Made by a program: the position numbers and the translations under genes. The notes beneath the pieces are model-generated. The model saw nothing but the letters and a program-made list of their open reading frames with translations, was not told the origin of the DNA and did no database searches. Below are positions 9,636 through 18,694 of a DNA stretch of 64,000 bases, in pieces. The stretch is from Gordonia aichiensis NBRC 108223 (GTDB lineage Bacteria; Actinomycetota; Actinomycetes; Mycobacteriales; Mycobacteriaceae): the NCBI RefSeq assembly GCF_000332975.1, contig NZ_BANR01000005.1, positions 366,124 through 430,123 on the forward strand. The letters run 5' to 3'. How positions within the stretch are numbered: the first letter of the stretch is position 1; each line of letters starts with the position of its first letter.

Positions 9636-10396
9636 CCGAACCACCGGTGGTGCTGGTGCTCGGGGGTACCGGCGAAGCCCGCGACCTCGCCGCCGAACTC
9701 GACGCGCAGAATGTTCCGACGATCAGTTCCCTCGCCGGTAGGGTCGCGGACCCGCGCCTGCCCGACGGTGCCGTACGCGTCGGAGGGTTCGGGGGAGTAG
9801 CTGGTCTCACACAGTGGCTGCGCGACAACGGTATTCGGGTCGTCGTAGACGCCACCCATCCTTTCGCGACGGGTATCAGCGCCAATGCGGCCACGGCAAC
9901 CCGCTCTCTGGGCCTTCCCCTGATACGCCTCTGCCGCCCGCCATGGTCGCCAGGCGACGGTGACGACTGGGTACGGGTTCCCGACATCGCCGACGCCGCA
10001 GGATATCTCGATGGACGCCGAGCACGCGTATTCCTGACGACCGGCAGAAAGGACGTGGATGCGTTCGCCCACATCTCGTCGGCGTGGTTTCTGATCCGGG
10101 TAGTCGACCCACCGCAGACCCGTATGCCCTCGCAGCGCACCGTGATCCGGTCGCGCGGCCCCTACCACGTGTCCGACGAGACGGCGCTGATGCGCGAACA
10201 CCGCATCGAGGTACTGGTCACGAAGAACAGTGGGGGCGAGATGACCAGGGCCAAGCTCGTCGCGGCACGCGACCTCGGCATCGAGGTCGTGATGGTCGAC
10301 CGGCCGCGCGAGCAGCCCGGCGTGCTGTCCGTCGACGACGTCGCTGCCGCCGCCGGTCAGGTGCGTCGTCTGATCGGTGGCGCTCAGCCGCTGTGA
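9632..10396 (+). CDS. cobK: Precorrin-6A reductase
   Basis: A 254-residue CobK/CbiJ family enzyme. It has the N-terminal nucleotide-binding LVLGGTGEARDLA, the central VVDATHPFA motif and LVTKNSGG near the C-terminus. It reduces precorrin-6A to precorrin-6B with NADPH. ATG 9632 overlaps the cobM stop. The 3' end overlaps the convergent cobIJ by 13 bases, so the two transcripts are antisense at their ends. Confidence 0.94.
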   Translation: MTEPPVVLVLGGTGEARDLAAELDAQNVPTISSLAGRVADPRLPDGAVRVGGFGGVAGLTQWLRDNGIRVVVDATHPFATGISANAATATRSLGLPLIRLCRPPWSPGDGDDWVRVPDIADAAGYLDGRRARVFLTTGRKDVDAFAHISSAWFLIRVVDPPQTRMPSQRTVIRSRGPYHVSDETALMREHRIEVLVTKNSGGEMTRAKLVAARDLGIEVVMVDRPREQPGVLSVDDVAAAAGQVRRLIGGAQPL

Positions 10397-11895
10397 TGAC
10401 GCGGCGTGAAGACCAACCGTCCCCCGGCCCGCTCGGCGACCGTTGTCGTCGACGATCCGATGATCAGCATCGTTCGCATGTCGACGACCGACGGATCGAA
10501 CCCGCCGACCGTGGTCACCGTCATCGATTCTTCCGGGCCGCCGACATCTCGTCCCACGATCATCACCCGGTCGGACGGGACGAGCTCGCGGAGCAGATCG
10601 TGGAGCCGCGGGACCTGCCAGGTCCTGCTCTGCGAACCCGGGTTGTAGACCGCGATGACCAGATCGGCGTGTAGCGCGTGCGTGATCCTGGCCTCGATCA
10701 CCTCCCACGGCTTGAGCCTGTCCGAGAGCGAGATCACCGCGAAGTCGTGGCCGAGCGGGGCGCCGGCCACGGCTGCCACCGCCGTCGCAGCGGTCACCCC
10801 CGGCACAATCCGCACCGGAACGTCGGACCATCGAGGCTGCGCCGCGACCTCGGCGACCGCGGCCGCCATGGCGAACACGCCCGGGTCGCCGGACGACACG
10901 ACGGCAACGCGGGCACCGCGTGAGGCAAGGTCGAGCGCGAACTCGGCGCGTTCGGCCTCGACACGGTTATCGCTGGCGTGCACACGCTGTCCCGGTCGGG
11001 GTAGCACTCGCCCCAGATAGGTGCGATAACCGACGAGGTCCGTGGCGGCCGCCAGTTCCGCGCGCACCTGGGGCGTGGTCTGTGCCCGCGCCCCAGGCCC
11101 GAGGCCTACCACGACGACCTCTCCACGCCCGCGCTCAGGTGCGGTGAATCGCGGATTGTTTCGGCGGCCCGGTACCACCGCCATGGAAAAGTATGGAACC
11201 TCCGACGGGTCGACGTCGGCGAGTGGCACCACGCGTTGAGCGGAGGTCGACGCACGTTCCACGTACCAGGCCTCGTCAAGCCGTCCTGCCTGCTCGAGGG
11301 CCGAGCGCACCGTCGTGAACGTGCGACCGAGTTTGAGAACCGCGAGGGCGTCGGCACCCGCGAACACCGTGCTCAACTCGTCGAGCGGCAGAGTGCCCGG
11401 CACGACGGTCAAGATCTCCTCACCTTCGACCAGTGGTAGTCCGAGGGCTGCCGATGCTCCACTCACCGATGTCACGCCGGGCACGATCTCGGTGTCGAAC
11501 TCACCGGCGAGGCGCTTGTGCATGTGCATGTACGAGCTGAAGAAGAGCGGGTCGCCCTCCGCCAGCAGGCACACGTCCCGCCCCGCGCGCAGATGGCGTG
11601 CGAGGGTGTCGGCGCTCGCGGCGTAGAAATCGTCCAGCGCGCCTCGATAGCCACCGGGATGGTCGGTCGCCTCGACGGTGACGGGATACATCAGCCGTTC
11701 CTCGATCTGGTCGCCGCGCAGATACGGCTCGGCGACCCCGCGAGCGATGCTGTTCCCGTGCCGCGCACTGTGATAGGCGATGACATCTGCCGCGCCGATG
11801 ACCTTGGCGGCCTTCACGGTGACGAGTTCGCTGTCGCCGGGTCCGAGGCCGACACCCCAGAGTTTGCCGCGGCAGCCAGGTGTCGAGGTACTCAC
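10384..11895 (-). CDS. cobIJ: Fused precorrin-2 C20- and precorrin-3B C17-methyltransferase
   Basis: A 503-residue fusion of two corrin methylases. The CobI half begins LWGVGLGPGDSELVTVKA and contains LLAEGDPLFFSS. The CobJ half begins near residue 245 with VVVGLGPGARAQTTP and contains VSSGDPGVFAMAA. They act on either side of the CobG step, adding methyls at C20 and C17. The same fusion is known in M. tuberculosis. The GTG at 11895 is used: it starts 4 bases after the cobH stop, whereas the longer open frame has no family match. The gene is in one minus-strand operon with cobG and cobH. Confidence 0.93.
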   Translation of the reverse strand: MSTSTPGCRGKLWGVGLGPGDSELVTVKAAKVIGAADVIAYHSARHGNSIARGVAEPYLRGDQIEERLMYPVTVEATDHPGGYRGALDDFYAASADTLARHLRAGRDVCLLAEGDPLFFSSYMHMHKRLAGEFDTEIVPGVTSVSGASAALGLPLVEGEEILTVVPGTLPLDELSTVFAGADALAVLKLGRTFTTVRSALEQAGRLDEAWYVERASTSAQRVVPLADVDPSEVPYFSMAVVPGRRNNPRFTAPERGRGEVVVVGLGPGARAQTTPQVRAELAAATDLVGYRTYLGRVLPRPGQRVHASDNRVEAERAEFALDLASRGARVAVVSSGDPGVFAMAAAVAEVAAQPRWSDVPVRIVPGVTAATAVAAVAGAPLGHDFAVISLSDRLKPWEVIEARITHALHADLVIAVYNPGSQSRTWQVPRLHDLLRELVPSDRVMIVGRDVGGPEESMTVTTVGGFDPSVVDMRTMLIIGSSTTTVAERAGGRLVFTPRHHSG

Positions 11896-11899
11896 AGCA

Positions 11900-12523
11900 T
11901 CATTCCTGTGCAGTCGCGAGTGCGTTGACCGCCGCAGCGACGATCGCCGACCCGCCGCGTCGACCGGCGACGGTGATGTACTCCAGGTCGTCGCGGCCGG
12001 CAAGAGCCGCGCAGGATTCCGCCGCACCGATGAAACCGACTGGCGCTCCGACGACGGCCGCGGGTTTCGGTGCTCCCGCATCGATCATGTCGAGTAGTGC
12101 GAAGAGGGCGGTCGGTGCGTTCCCGATCGCCACGACGGCACCGTCGAGGCGCTCACGCCAGTATTCGACCGCCGCTGCGGTCCGGGTGGTCGACAACCGA
12201 GCAGCCAGTTCGGGCAGCCCGGGCTCCGCGAGGTAGCACAACACCTCGTTGTCGACGGGTAACCGCTTACGGGTCACTCCACTGGCGACCATCGTCGCAT
12301 CGCACAGAATCGGTGCGCCCGATTCCAGCGCCGACCGTGCCGCCGACACGACACCGGGCGTGGCAACCACATCGTTCGTCAGGTCCGTCTCTCCGCACGC
12401 ATGGATCATGCGGACGACGACCCCTGCGATGTCCGGCGGATACCCCGACAGGTCGGCTTCGGCGCGGATGGTGGCAAAAGACCGCCGATAGATCTCGGCG
12501 GCGTCGCGTAGGTAATCGGCCAT
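11900..12523 (-). CDS. cobH: Precorrin-8X methylmutase
   Basis: A 207-residue precorrin isomerase. It carries VRMIHACGETD with the catalytic histidine, then GAPILCDATMVASGVTR, and IGNAPTALF. It moves the methyl from C11 to C12 to form hydrogenobyrinic acid. It starts 51 bp after the cobG stop and is followed by cobIJ 4 bp on. Length is standard. Confidence 0.95.
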   Translation of the reverse strand: MADYLRDAAEIYRRSFATIRAEADLSGYPPDIAGVVVRMIHACGETDLTNDVVATPGVVSAARSALESGAPILCDATMVASGVTRKRLPVDNEVLCYLAEPGLPELAARLSTTRTAAAVEYWRERLDGAVVAIGNAPTALFALLDMIDAGAPKPAAVVGAPVGFIGAAESCAALAGRDDLEYITVAGRRGGSAIVAAAVNALATAQE

Positions 12524-12574
12524 GATGGGTCAACACTATCGGCGGACGTCGGTGATGCTCGCAGCGACCGCGTG

Positions 12575-13774
12575 TCAGCTCGACGTCGCCTGATAGCCCA
12601 CGTCGGTGGCCTCGACCCGCAGGTGGGGTCGGCGCGGGGATCCGCAGCCCCGCGCACAGCCGACCCAGTGCTCGCGCTCGGTGACGGGTGCACCCGACGC
12701 CACCCTGCGTGCCACATCCTCGCGCACCGGTGCGAGACCACGCGAGCATCCCGGCGCGCCCGCGCAACTGGTGACTCGCGCCCACGCAGATGCGGCATCG
12801 AAGATCAGTCCCATCGGCGCGAGGACGCGGACCACGGTCTCCGCGACACCCTCACCGAGGTCGCAGATGAGGATCTCGCGGTCCGGGGTGAACAGCACCG
12901 GAGCCTCGACGGCGGCCAGGAACTCGGCCAGACGTGCGGGCAGACGCCCTAGTTCGACCACCGATCCCAGCAGCACACGGCCATCGTTCTGCTCGAACCA
13001 GCCCACCCGCGGGTCGTCGGCCGCTGCATCGAGCGGACCGGGTCGGAGTGGATCATCGAGCCGACCCCTCGCCCGGTCGAAGAGTTCGGCACGATCGCTC
13101 GACGTGAGATCGCTGATACGCCACGCGTCAGGCGCCACGTCGAGCACATCGCGCGCGACCGCCAACAACGCCTGTGCGACATCGGATTCTCGCGCAACAG
13201 ATCCCGCGTTCTCGCCGCCGATGACGATATCGAACCCGACCGAACCGTTGCGTGCCACGCGTGCCCATCCGCACACGTCGGTGCCGCTGGACACGATGTC
13301 GGCATGCCCGTCGTCGAGGCCGAAGAGGAAGCGTCCGGACAGTGCTGCCAACGCCTCGTCGGCGCGCAGCGCCTGATCGAGCGCACGCGCCACAGGCCGG
13401 ACGTCGGTCAGGCCACCGACCCGGCCACTGAACGGGCTGACCTCGATGTTGCGCACCTTCTCATGCGTACTGCTCGGCACGAGTCCGGCGTCGACGAGCG
13501 CGTCGGCCACGGCATCGACGTCACGGATAGCGCGTATCTGTACGTTTGCGCGTGCCGTGAGATCGATGAAGCCGTCGCCGTATTCGGACGCCACCCGCGC
13601 CAGCACCGAGAGTTGTTCGGCAGTGACCGATCCGCCGAGTAGGCGGATGCGCGCCAGTGCTCCGTCGGCCGCGGGGTGCGGGGCAAAGACTCCCGGACAT
13701 CGATCCGATGTGGTGCGCCCGACCTCCGGGTCCGAAGGGCCCCCCGGATTCGACGACACTTCTGGGTCACGCAT
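12575..13774 (-). CDS. cobG: Precorrin-3B synthase (CobG, oxygen-dependent)
   Basis: A 399-residue protein of the sulphite/nitrite reductase ferredoxin-like family. FIDLTARANVQIRAI is the ferredoxin-like half domain. The C-terminal cysteines in CAGAPGCSRG and CARGCG are placed to bind a 4Fe-4S cluster. CobG uses O2 to hydroxylate precorrin-3A before ring contraction and marks the aerobic pathway. The ATG at 13774 is chosen over one at 13816, because TACGCT lies exactly 7 bases upstream. It heads the cobG-cobH-cobIJ operon and diverges from riboswitch-controlled cobN. Confidence 0.93.
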   Translation of the reverse strand: MRDPEVSSNPGGPSDPEVGRTTSDRCPGVFAPHPAADGALARIRLLGGSVTAEQLSVLARVASEYGDGFIDLTARANVQIRAIRDVDAVADALVDAGLVPSSTHEKVRNIEVSPFSGRVGGLTDVRPVARALDQALRADEALAALSGRFLFGLDDGHADIVSSGTDVCGWARVARNGSVGFDIVIGGENAGSVARESDVAQALLAVARDVLDVAPDAWRISDLTSSDRAELFDRARGRLDDPLRPGPLDAAADDPRVGWFEQNDGRVLLGSVVELGRLPARLAEFLAAVEAPVLFTPDREILICDLGEGVAETVVRVLAPMGLIFDAASAWARVTSCAGAPGCSRGLAPVREDVARRVASGAPVTEREHWVGCARGCGSPRRPHLRVEATDVGYQATSS

Positions 13775-13781
13775 GCCTTCC

Positions 13782-13787
13782 AGCGTA
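13782..13787 (-). promoter_or_regulatory. -10 box of leaderless cobG transcript
   Basis: TACGCT on the minus strand is 7 bases before ATG 13774. No room is left for a riboswitch, so cobGHIJ should escape the B12 control that governs cobN. Confidence 0.65.
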
Positions 13788-13839
13788 GGCGCCGACGCCA
13801 CGCGCAGGACGCACACGATCTCGTCGCGCCAGGCTGCAC

Positions 13840-13845
13840 TAGGCT
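13840..13845 (+). promoter_or_regulatory. -10 box of the cobN riboswitch transcript
   Basis: TAGGCT lies 7 bases before the 5' strand of the riboswitch P1 helix at 13853, so RNA would start right at the aptamer. Confidence 0.6.
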
Positions 13846-13852
13846 GAGCTCA

Positions 13853-13944
13853 CGAGGTGTGCGGAAGCCGGTGCGAATCCGGCGCGGTCGCGCCACTGTG
13901 ACGCGCGAGCGGTCCGCTCCTGCGAAGCCAGACCTGCGACCTCG
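13853..13944 (+). ncRNA. Cobalamin riboswitch upstream of cobN
   Basis: CGAGGT (13853-13858) pairs with ACCTCG (13939-13944) as P1. The core has GCCGGTGCGAATCCGGC (13868-13884), GCCACTGTGAC (13892-13902) and the 3' conserved AGCCAGACCTGC (13926-13937), all typical of adenosylcobalamin aptamers. Downstream, CTCCG (13962-13966) can pair with CGGAG (13974-13978) or, in part, with the cobN ribosome site GAGGAG (13982-13987). This suggests control of translation start (inference). There is no run of T that would mark a transcription terminator. Confidence 0.9.
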
Positions 13945-13992
13945 GTCCATGTCCCATCTGTCTCCGCGCGAGTCGGAGTCCGAGGAGTTGCG

Positions 13993-16900
13993 ATGATCCT
14001 GCTGCTGTCCACATCGGACACCGACCTCATCACCGCCGACGCCTGCGAGGCGGAGTACCGCGTCGCCAATCCGTCACGAATCCTGCTCGACGACGTGCCC
14101 GGCATGGTGGCCGACGCCGACCTCACCGTCGTCCGAATCCTCGGCGGACGTCGTGCCTGGGAAGAAGGACTCGACGCTGTCCTGGCGGTCGGGAAGCCGG
14201 TGGTCGTGCTCTCCGGCGAGCAACAGCCCGATCCCGACCTGATGGCCTTGTCGACGGTGCCCGCCGGTGTGGCCGCCGACGCCCACAACTACCTCGCATT
14301 CGGCGGGGTGCCCAATCTTGTCAACCTCCACAACTTCCTGTCCGACACGGTGCTGCTCACCGGCTTCGGATTCGAGCCACCGGCACAGACCCCGGGGTGG
14401 GGAATCCTCGAACGCGCCCCGTCCTACGCGGTCGCAGAAACCGCACCGGTGATCGGGGTGCTCTACTACCGCGCCCAGCACCTGGCCGGCAATACCCGAT
14501 ACATCGACGCCCTGTGTGCCGCCATCGAGGCCAGAGGTGGGCGGGCACTCCCGATTTTCTGCGCGTCATTGCGCACCGCACCGGACGACCTCGTCGAACT
14601 GCTCGCCACCGCCGACGCACTCGTCGTCACCGTCCTCGCTGCCGGCGGTGCCACGCCCGCCACGGCGTCGGCAGGCGGAGACGACGAGGCCTGGAACATC
14701 GAGCGTCTCGCCGCTCTCGACATCCCCATCCTGCAAGGCCTGTGCCTCACCGGGCCCCGTGCCGACTGGGAGGCCAACGACGACGGGCTGTCGCCGCTCG
14801 ACGTGGCGACGCAGGTCGCTGTTCCGGAGTTCGACGGCAGGATCATCACGGTGCCGTTCTCGTTCAAGGAATTCGACGAGAACGGGCTGCCCTGGTATCA
14901 GCCCGACGCCGAACGGTGCGCGCGGGTGGCCGGAATCGCTCTGGCACACGCACGGTTACGACATGTTCCACCTGCGGACCGGCGGGTAGCGCTGATGCTG
15001 TCGGCATATCCGACGAAACACGCGCGTATCGGCAATGCCGTGGGTCTCGACACCCCTCGGAGTCTGGTGCGCCTGTTGCACGCCCTGCGAGCCGCAGGTT
15101 ACGACATCGGACCCGAATCGGGTCCCGACGCCATTCCAGGGTTGGCCGACGACGATTCGGATGCGCTCATCCATGCGATCATCGACCGCGGCGGCCAAGA
15201 CGCCGATTGGCTGACCGAGGAGTCTCTGGCTGCCAATCCGACCCGCGTGTCAGCAGCCGACTACGCGCAATGGTTCGCCACGTTGCCCGACGAGTTGCGC
15301 ACTGCGGTCGAAGAACACTGGGGACCTGCTCCCGGCGATCTGTTCGTCGATCGGTCGGTACACCAGGACGGCGAGATCGTCGTTGCCGCACTGACGTTCG
15401 GCAACATCGCGATCATGGTGCAACCGCCTCGCGGCTTCGGAGAGAACCCCGTCGCGATCTATCACGACCCCGACCTCCCGCCGTCGCACCACTATCTGGC
15501 GTCGTATCGCTGGGTTGCGGGCAAACCCGGTGCCGCGCACGACATCCCCGGGTTCGGTGCCGACGCGGTCGTGCACATCGGCAAGCACGGCAACCTCGAG
15601 TGGCTACCTGGCAAGACCCTCGGCATGTCTGCGCAGTGCGGCACCGACGCCGCACTGGGCGACGTCCCGCTGATCTACCCGTTCCTGGTCAACGACCCAG
15701 GAGAAGGCACCCAGGCCAAGCGTCGGGCCCACGCGGTCCTCGTCGACCACCTCATCCCGCCGATGGCTCGGGCCGAGTCCTACGGCGACATCGCACGGCT
15801 CGAGCAACTCCTCGACGAGCACGCCAACATCTCGACCCTCGACCCCGCGAAACTACCCGCGATCCGCCAACAGATCTGGACTCTGCTGACAGCCGCGAAG
15901 ATGGACCACGATCTGGGCCTGACCGAGCGGCCGGACGAAGAGGTCTTCGACGACATGTTGCTCCACGTCGACGGCTGGCTGTGCGAGATCAAGGACGTGC
16001 AGATCCGTGACGGCCTGCACGTTCTCGGCGAACCGCCGGTCGACGACGCCGAGGTCGATCTCGTGCTCGCCATGTTGCGGGCACGCCAGTTGTGGGGCGG
16101 CAGAGAGGCTTTGCCCGGGCTGCGGGAGGCTCTCGGATTGGTCGAGGGCGACGCCGCCCGCACCGACGTCGACGCCGTCGAAGCGAGTGCACGGGATCTG
16201 GTGGCGGCGTGCGCTAAAGGGGAGTGGTCGACGTCGGCCGTAGAGGACGCGGCAGTGGGTCTCCCGACCGCGGTCGGGGACGTATTGCGCTTCGCGGCAA
16301 CGGAAGTGGTTCCGCGATTGAGACAGACGTCCGGGGAGATCGGGCGCATCCTGCACGCACTCGACGGCGGGTTCATCCCCGCAGGGCCGAGCGGATCACC
16401 GCTGCGCGGGCTGATCAATGTGTTGCCGACTGGCCGCAACTTCTATTCGGTCGATCCGAAAGCGGTTCCGTCCCGGCTCGCATGGGAGACGGGACGTGCG
16501 ATGGCCGACAGCCTGTTGGCCCGCTATCTGACCGATCACGGCGAATACCCGGCGTCCGTCGGGCTCTCGGCGTGGGGAACCAGTGCGATGCGCACGTCCG
16601 GTGACGACGTCGCAGAGATCCTCGCCCTGCTCGGTGTGATGCCCGTCTGGGACGAGGCATCGCGTCGGGTCCGTGATCTCGAGCTGATCGAGCTCGATGA
16701 GCTCGGGCGTCCACGCATCGACGTCACCGTTCGTATCTCCGGATTCTTCCGCGATGCGTTCCCGCACGTCGTGACGATGCTCGACGACGCCGTCGCACTC
16801 GCGGCGTCGGCGGACGAGCCTGACGACCGGAACTTCGTTGCGGCGCACGCGCGCGCGGCGCTCGCCGAACACGGTGATCAACGCCGCGCCACAACGCGGA

Positions 16901-17619
16901 TCTTCGGCTCGAAGCCGGGGACCTACGGCGCGGGACTTCTGCAACTGATCGATTCTCGCGACTGGCGCAGCGACGAGGACCTCGCACGGGTCTACACCGA
17001 GTGGGGCGGCTACGCGTACGGACGTGAACTCGACGGCGTCGCAGCCGTCGACGACATGCGCTCGGCGTACCGCAAAATCAAGGTGGCAGCGAAGAACACC
17101 GACACCCGCGAGCACGACATCGCCGACTCCGACGACTACTTCCAGTACCACGGGGGCATGGTGGCAACGGTGCGTGCACTGACCGGTCGCTCGCCGGAGG
17201 CATATATCGGCGACTCGACGCGACCCGACGCCGTCCGCACACGCACGCTCTCAGAGGAGACAAGTAGGGTCTTCCGCGCACGTGTGGTCAATCCGAGGTG
17301 GATCGCTGCCATGCAGCGGCATGGATACAAGGGCGCTTTCGAGATGGCCGCCACCGTCGACTATCTCTTCGGGTACGACGCCACGACCGATGTCGTCGCC
17401 GACTGGATGTACGAGAAACTCACCGAGTCCTACGTGCTCGACGAGCGCAACCAGGAGTTCATGAATCAGTCGAACCCGTGGGCGCTGCACGGCATTGCCG
17501 AGCGCCTACTGGAGGCTGTCGACCGCGACATGTGGGAGGCACCGCCGGCCGAGATGCTCGCAGCGCTTCGGTCGGTGTACCTGGAGGCAGAGGGTGAGAT
17601 CGAGGGCAGAGCGGAGTAG
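13993..17619 (+). CDS. cobN: Cobaltochelatase subunit CobN
   Basis: A 1208-residue large subunit of the ATP-dependent aerobic cobalt chelatase, related to magnesium chelatase BchH. Recognisable parts are ALMLSAYPTKHARIGNAVG near 330, HIGKHGNLEWLPGK near 530, GRNFYSVDPKAVPSRLAWE near 815 and WGTSAMRTSGDDVAEILALLG near 860. It binds hydrogenobyrinic acid a,c-diamide and inserts cobalt together with CobS and CobT, which are not in this window. GGAG precedes ATG 13993 by 5 bases. The riboswitch just upstream should shut it down when cobalamin is plentiful. Confidence 0.96.
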   Translation: MILLLSTSDTDLITADACEAEYRVANPSRILLDDVPGMVADADLTVVRILGGRRAWEEGLDAVLAVGKPVVVLSGEQQPDPDLMALSTVPAGVAADAHNYLAFGGVPNLVNLHNFLSDTVLLTGFGFEPPAQTPGWGILERAPSYAVAETAPVIGVLYYRAQHLAGNTRYIDALCAAIEARGGRALPIFCASLRTAPDDLVELLATADALVVTVLAAGGATPATASAGGDDEAWNIERLAALDIPILQGLCLTGPRADWEANDDGLSPLDVATQVAVPEFDGRIITVPFSFKEFDENGLPWYQPDAERCARVAGIALAHARLRHVPPADRRVALMLSAYPTKHARIGNAVGLDTPRSLVRLLHALRAAGYDIGPESGPDAIPGLADDDSDALIHAIIDRGGQDADWLTEESLAANPTRVSAADYAQWFATLPDELRTAVEEHWGPAPGDLFVDRSVHQDGEIVVAALTFGNIAIMVQPPRGFGENPVAIYHDPDLPPSHHYLASYRWVAGKPGAAHDIPGFGADAVVHIGKHGNLEWLPGKTLGMSAQCGTDAALGDVPLIYPFLVNDPGEGTQAKRRAHAVLVDHLIPPMARAESYGDIARLEQLLDEHANISTLDPAKLPAIRQQIWTLLTAAKMDHDLGLTERPDEEVFDDMLLHVDGWLCEIKDVQIRDGLHVLGEPPVDDAEVDLVLAMLRARQLWGGREALPGLREALGLVEGDAARTDVDAVEASARDLVAACAKGEWSTSAVEDAAVGLPTAVGDVLRFAATEVVPRLRQTSGEIGRILHALDGGFIPAGPSGSPLRGLINVLPTGRNFYSVDPKAVPSRLAWETGRAMADSLLARYLTDHGEYPASVGLSAWGTSAMRTSGDDVAEILALLGVMPVWDEASRRVRDLELIELDELGRPRIDVTVRISGFFRDAFPHVVTMLDDAVALAASADEPDDRNFVAAHARAALAEHGDQRRATTRIFGSKPGTYGAGLLQLIDSRDWRSDEDLARVYTEWGGYAYGRELDGVAAVDDMRSAYRKIKVAAKNTDTREHDIADSDDYFQYHGGMVATVRALTGRSPEAYIGDSTRPDAVRTRTLSEETSRVFRARVVNPRWIAAMQRHGYKGAFEMAATVDYLFGYDATTDVVADWMYEKLTESYVLDERNQEFMNQSNPWALHGIAERLLEAVDRDMWEAPPAEMLAALRSVYLEAEGEIEGRAE

Positions 17620-17635
17620 CCACCCGCGCCTGCGG

Positions 17636-18007
17636 CTAGTGCGCGATGACCTCGAGCGTGTTCATCAGCGCGTCGACGAACACTGGCGGATACATCGGAA
17701 GGCTGTGATGTGTCGCCTCAGTGACCACCTCGACTCTTGTGCCCGGCCACGTCGTGCGGACGTTGTCGGCAACACGTGGGGCGTCATGGACACGGCTGGC
17801 CTCTGCAAGGATCACGGCGCGATTCGTGACCGGGCCAGATACCCCGCACGCATGCCTGCGAACACCGAGTTGGGTTCCACGAGGATGAGTCCGCCTGTTC
17901 GAAACCCGGAAGCCGATAGCAGGACGACCGGCTGCGCCTCGTCGGGGCCTGAGGCCACCACGTGGGTGGTGCCGTATCGGGAGGCGAGATCACAGCGAGA
18001 GACGACC
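17636..18007 (-). pseudogene. Remnant of an alpha/beta hydrolase gene
   Basis: Two frames on the minus strand encode pieces of one hydrolase. The upstream piece has ASRYGTTHVVASGPDEAQP then VVLLSASGF, the usual lead-in to the oxyanion loop. The downstream piece, in another frame and ending at TAG 17636-17638, reads AVILAEASRVHDAPRVA and EATHHSLPMYPP, with the catalytic-His region. The middle, including the nucleophile elbow, is missing, and there is no start codon for the first piece. So this is a deleted and frameshifted gene. It lies head to head with the MarR gene, which may once have regulated it. Confidence 0.65.
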
Positions 18008-18493
18008 GTGACGTCGCGCGACCGGATAGATGAGAACAGTCCCCGTTATCTCCTGATCCGTCAGTTGCGGGCGTTGGTGACCGAGTTGGATACTCGCGGC
18101 GCCCATTTCGCGAGGTCTGCAGCCCTGCATCCCACCGACCTCCGCGCACTGATAGCGCTGCTCGATGCAGAACGCGACGCGGTTCCCGCGACGCCCGCGT
18201 GGCTCGGACACGCACTCGGTGGAATGAATTCAGCGACAATCACCTCGGTGATCGACCGACTCGAACGGGCGGGACTGGTCGAGCGCACCAATGACCGGAG
18301 AGATCGGCGCCGAGTGTTGCTCACCGTGACCGAACGTGCCCGAAACACCGGCAACGAGTTCTTCGGGGCGATCATCGACGATGCTCTCGTCGCGCTCGAC
18401 ACCTTCGACGCCGATGAGCTCGACACCATCCGACGCTTCCTCGACGCCATGCACACAGCGTCGAGTCAACGCCGGGCTGATCCGAGCGGGTAG
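18008..18493 (+). CDS. MarR-family transcriptional regulator
   Basis: A 161-residue winged-helix protein. LDAERDAVPATPAWLGHALG and MNSATITSVIDRLERAGLV form the DNA-reading helices, and ERTNDRRDRRRVLLTVT is the wing. MarR proteins are dimeric repressors often released by small phenolic or lipophilic ligands. GTG 18008 is chosen because the homology starts soon after it and the pseudogene diverges at this point. With its likely target broken, the present role is unknown. Confidence 0.82.
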   Translation: MTSRDRIDENSPRYLLIRQLRALVTELDTRGAHFARSAALHPTDLRALIALLDAERDAVPATPAWLGHALGGMNSATITSVIDRLERAGLVERTNDRRDRRRVLLTVTERARNTGNEFFGAIIDDALVALDTFDADELDTIRRFLDAMHTASSQRRADPSG

Positions 18494-18660
18494 TCACCGA
18501 GCAGCACCTCATGATCGTCCAGCACGGGACCGGCTGACGTCGGGTCGACCGCAATGCGGGAATCCGGGAGCAAAATCGGACGTTCGTTCGTTGTCGTAGA
18601 GGAATGGCTCACCTCCGGGCGATGTGGTCGCGACGACTTCGTCGATGGTGTCGTCATCAT
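18466..18660 (-). CDS. Possible small hypothetical protein
   Basis: A 64-residue open frame fills the gap between marR and fxsA on the minus strand and overlaps the marR 3' end by 28 bases. The product is hydrophilic, with the tail LDDHEVLLGDYPLGSARR. Third codon positions are GC-rich, but that is weak evidence in such DNA. I do not recognise it. An alternative is a non-coding spacer carrying the fxsA promoter. Confidence 0.25.
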   Translation of the reverse strand: MMTTPSTKSSRPHRPEVSHSSTTTNERPILLPDSRIAVDPTSAGPVLDDHEVLLGDYPLGSARR

Positions 18661-18694
18661 GACTGCGTCGGCGCCGGACCAGAAAGGCACACCA

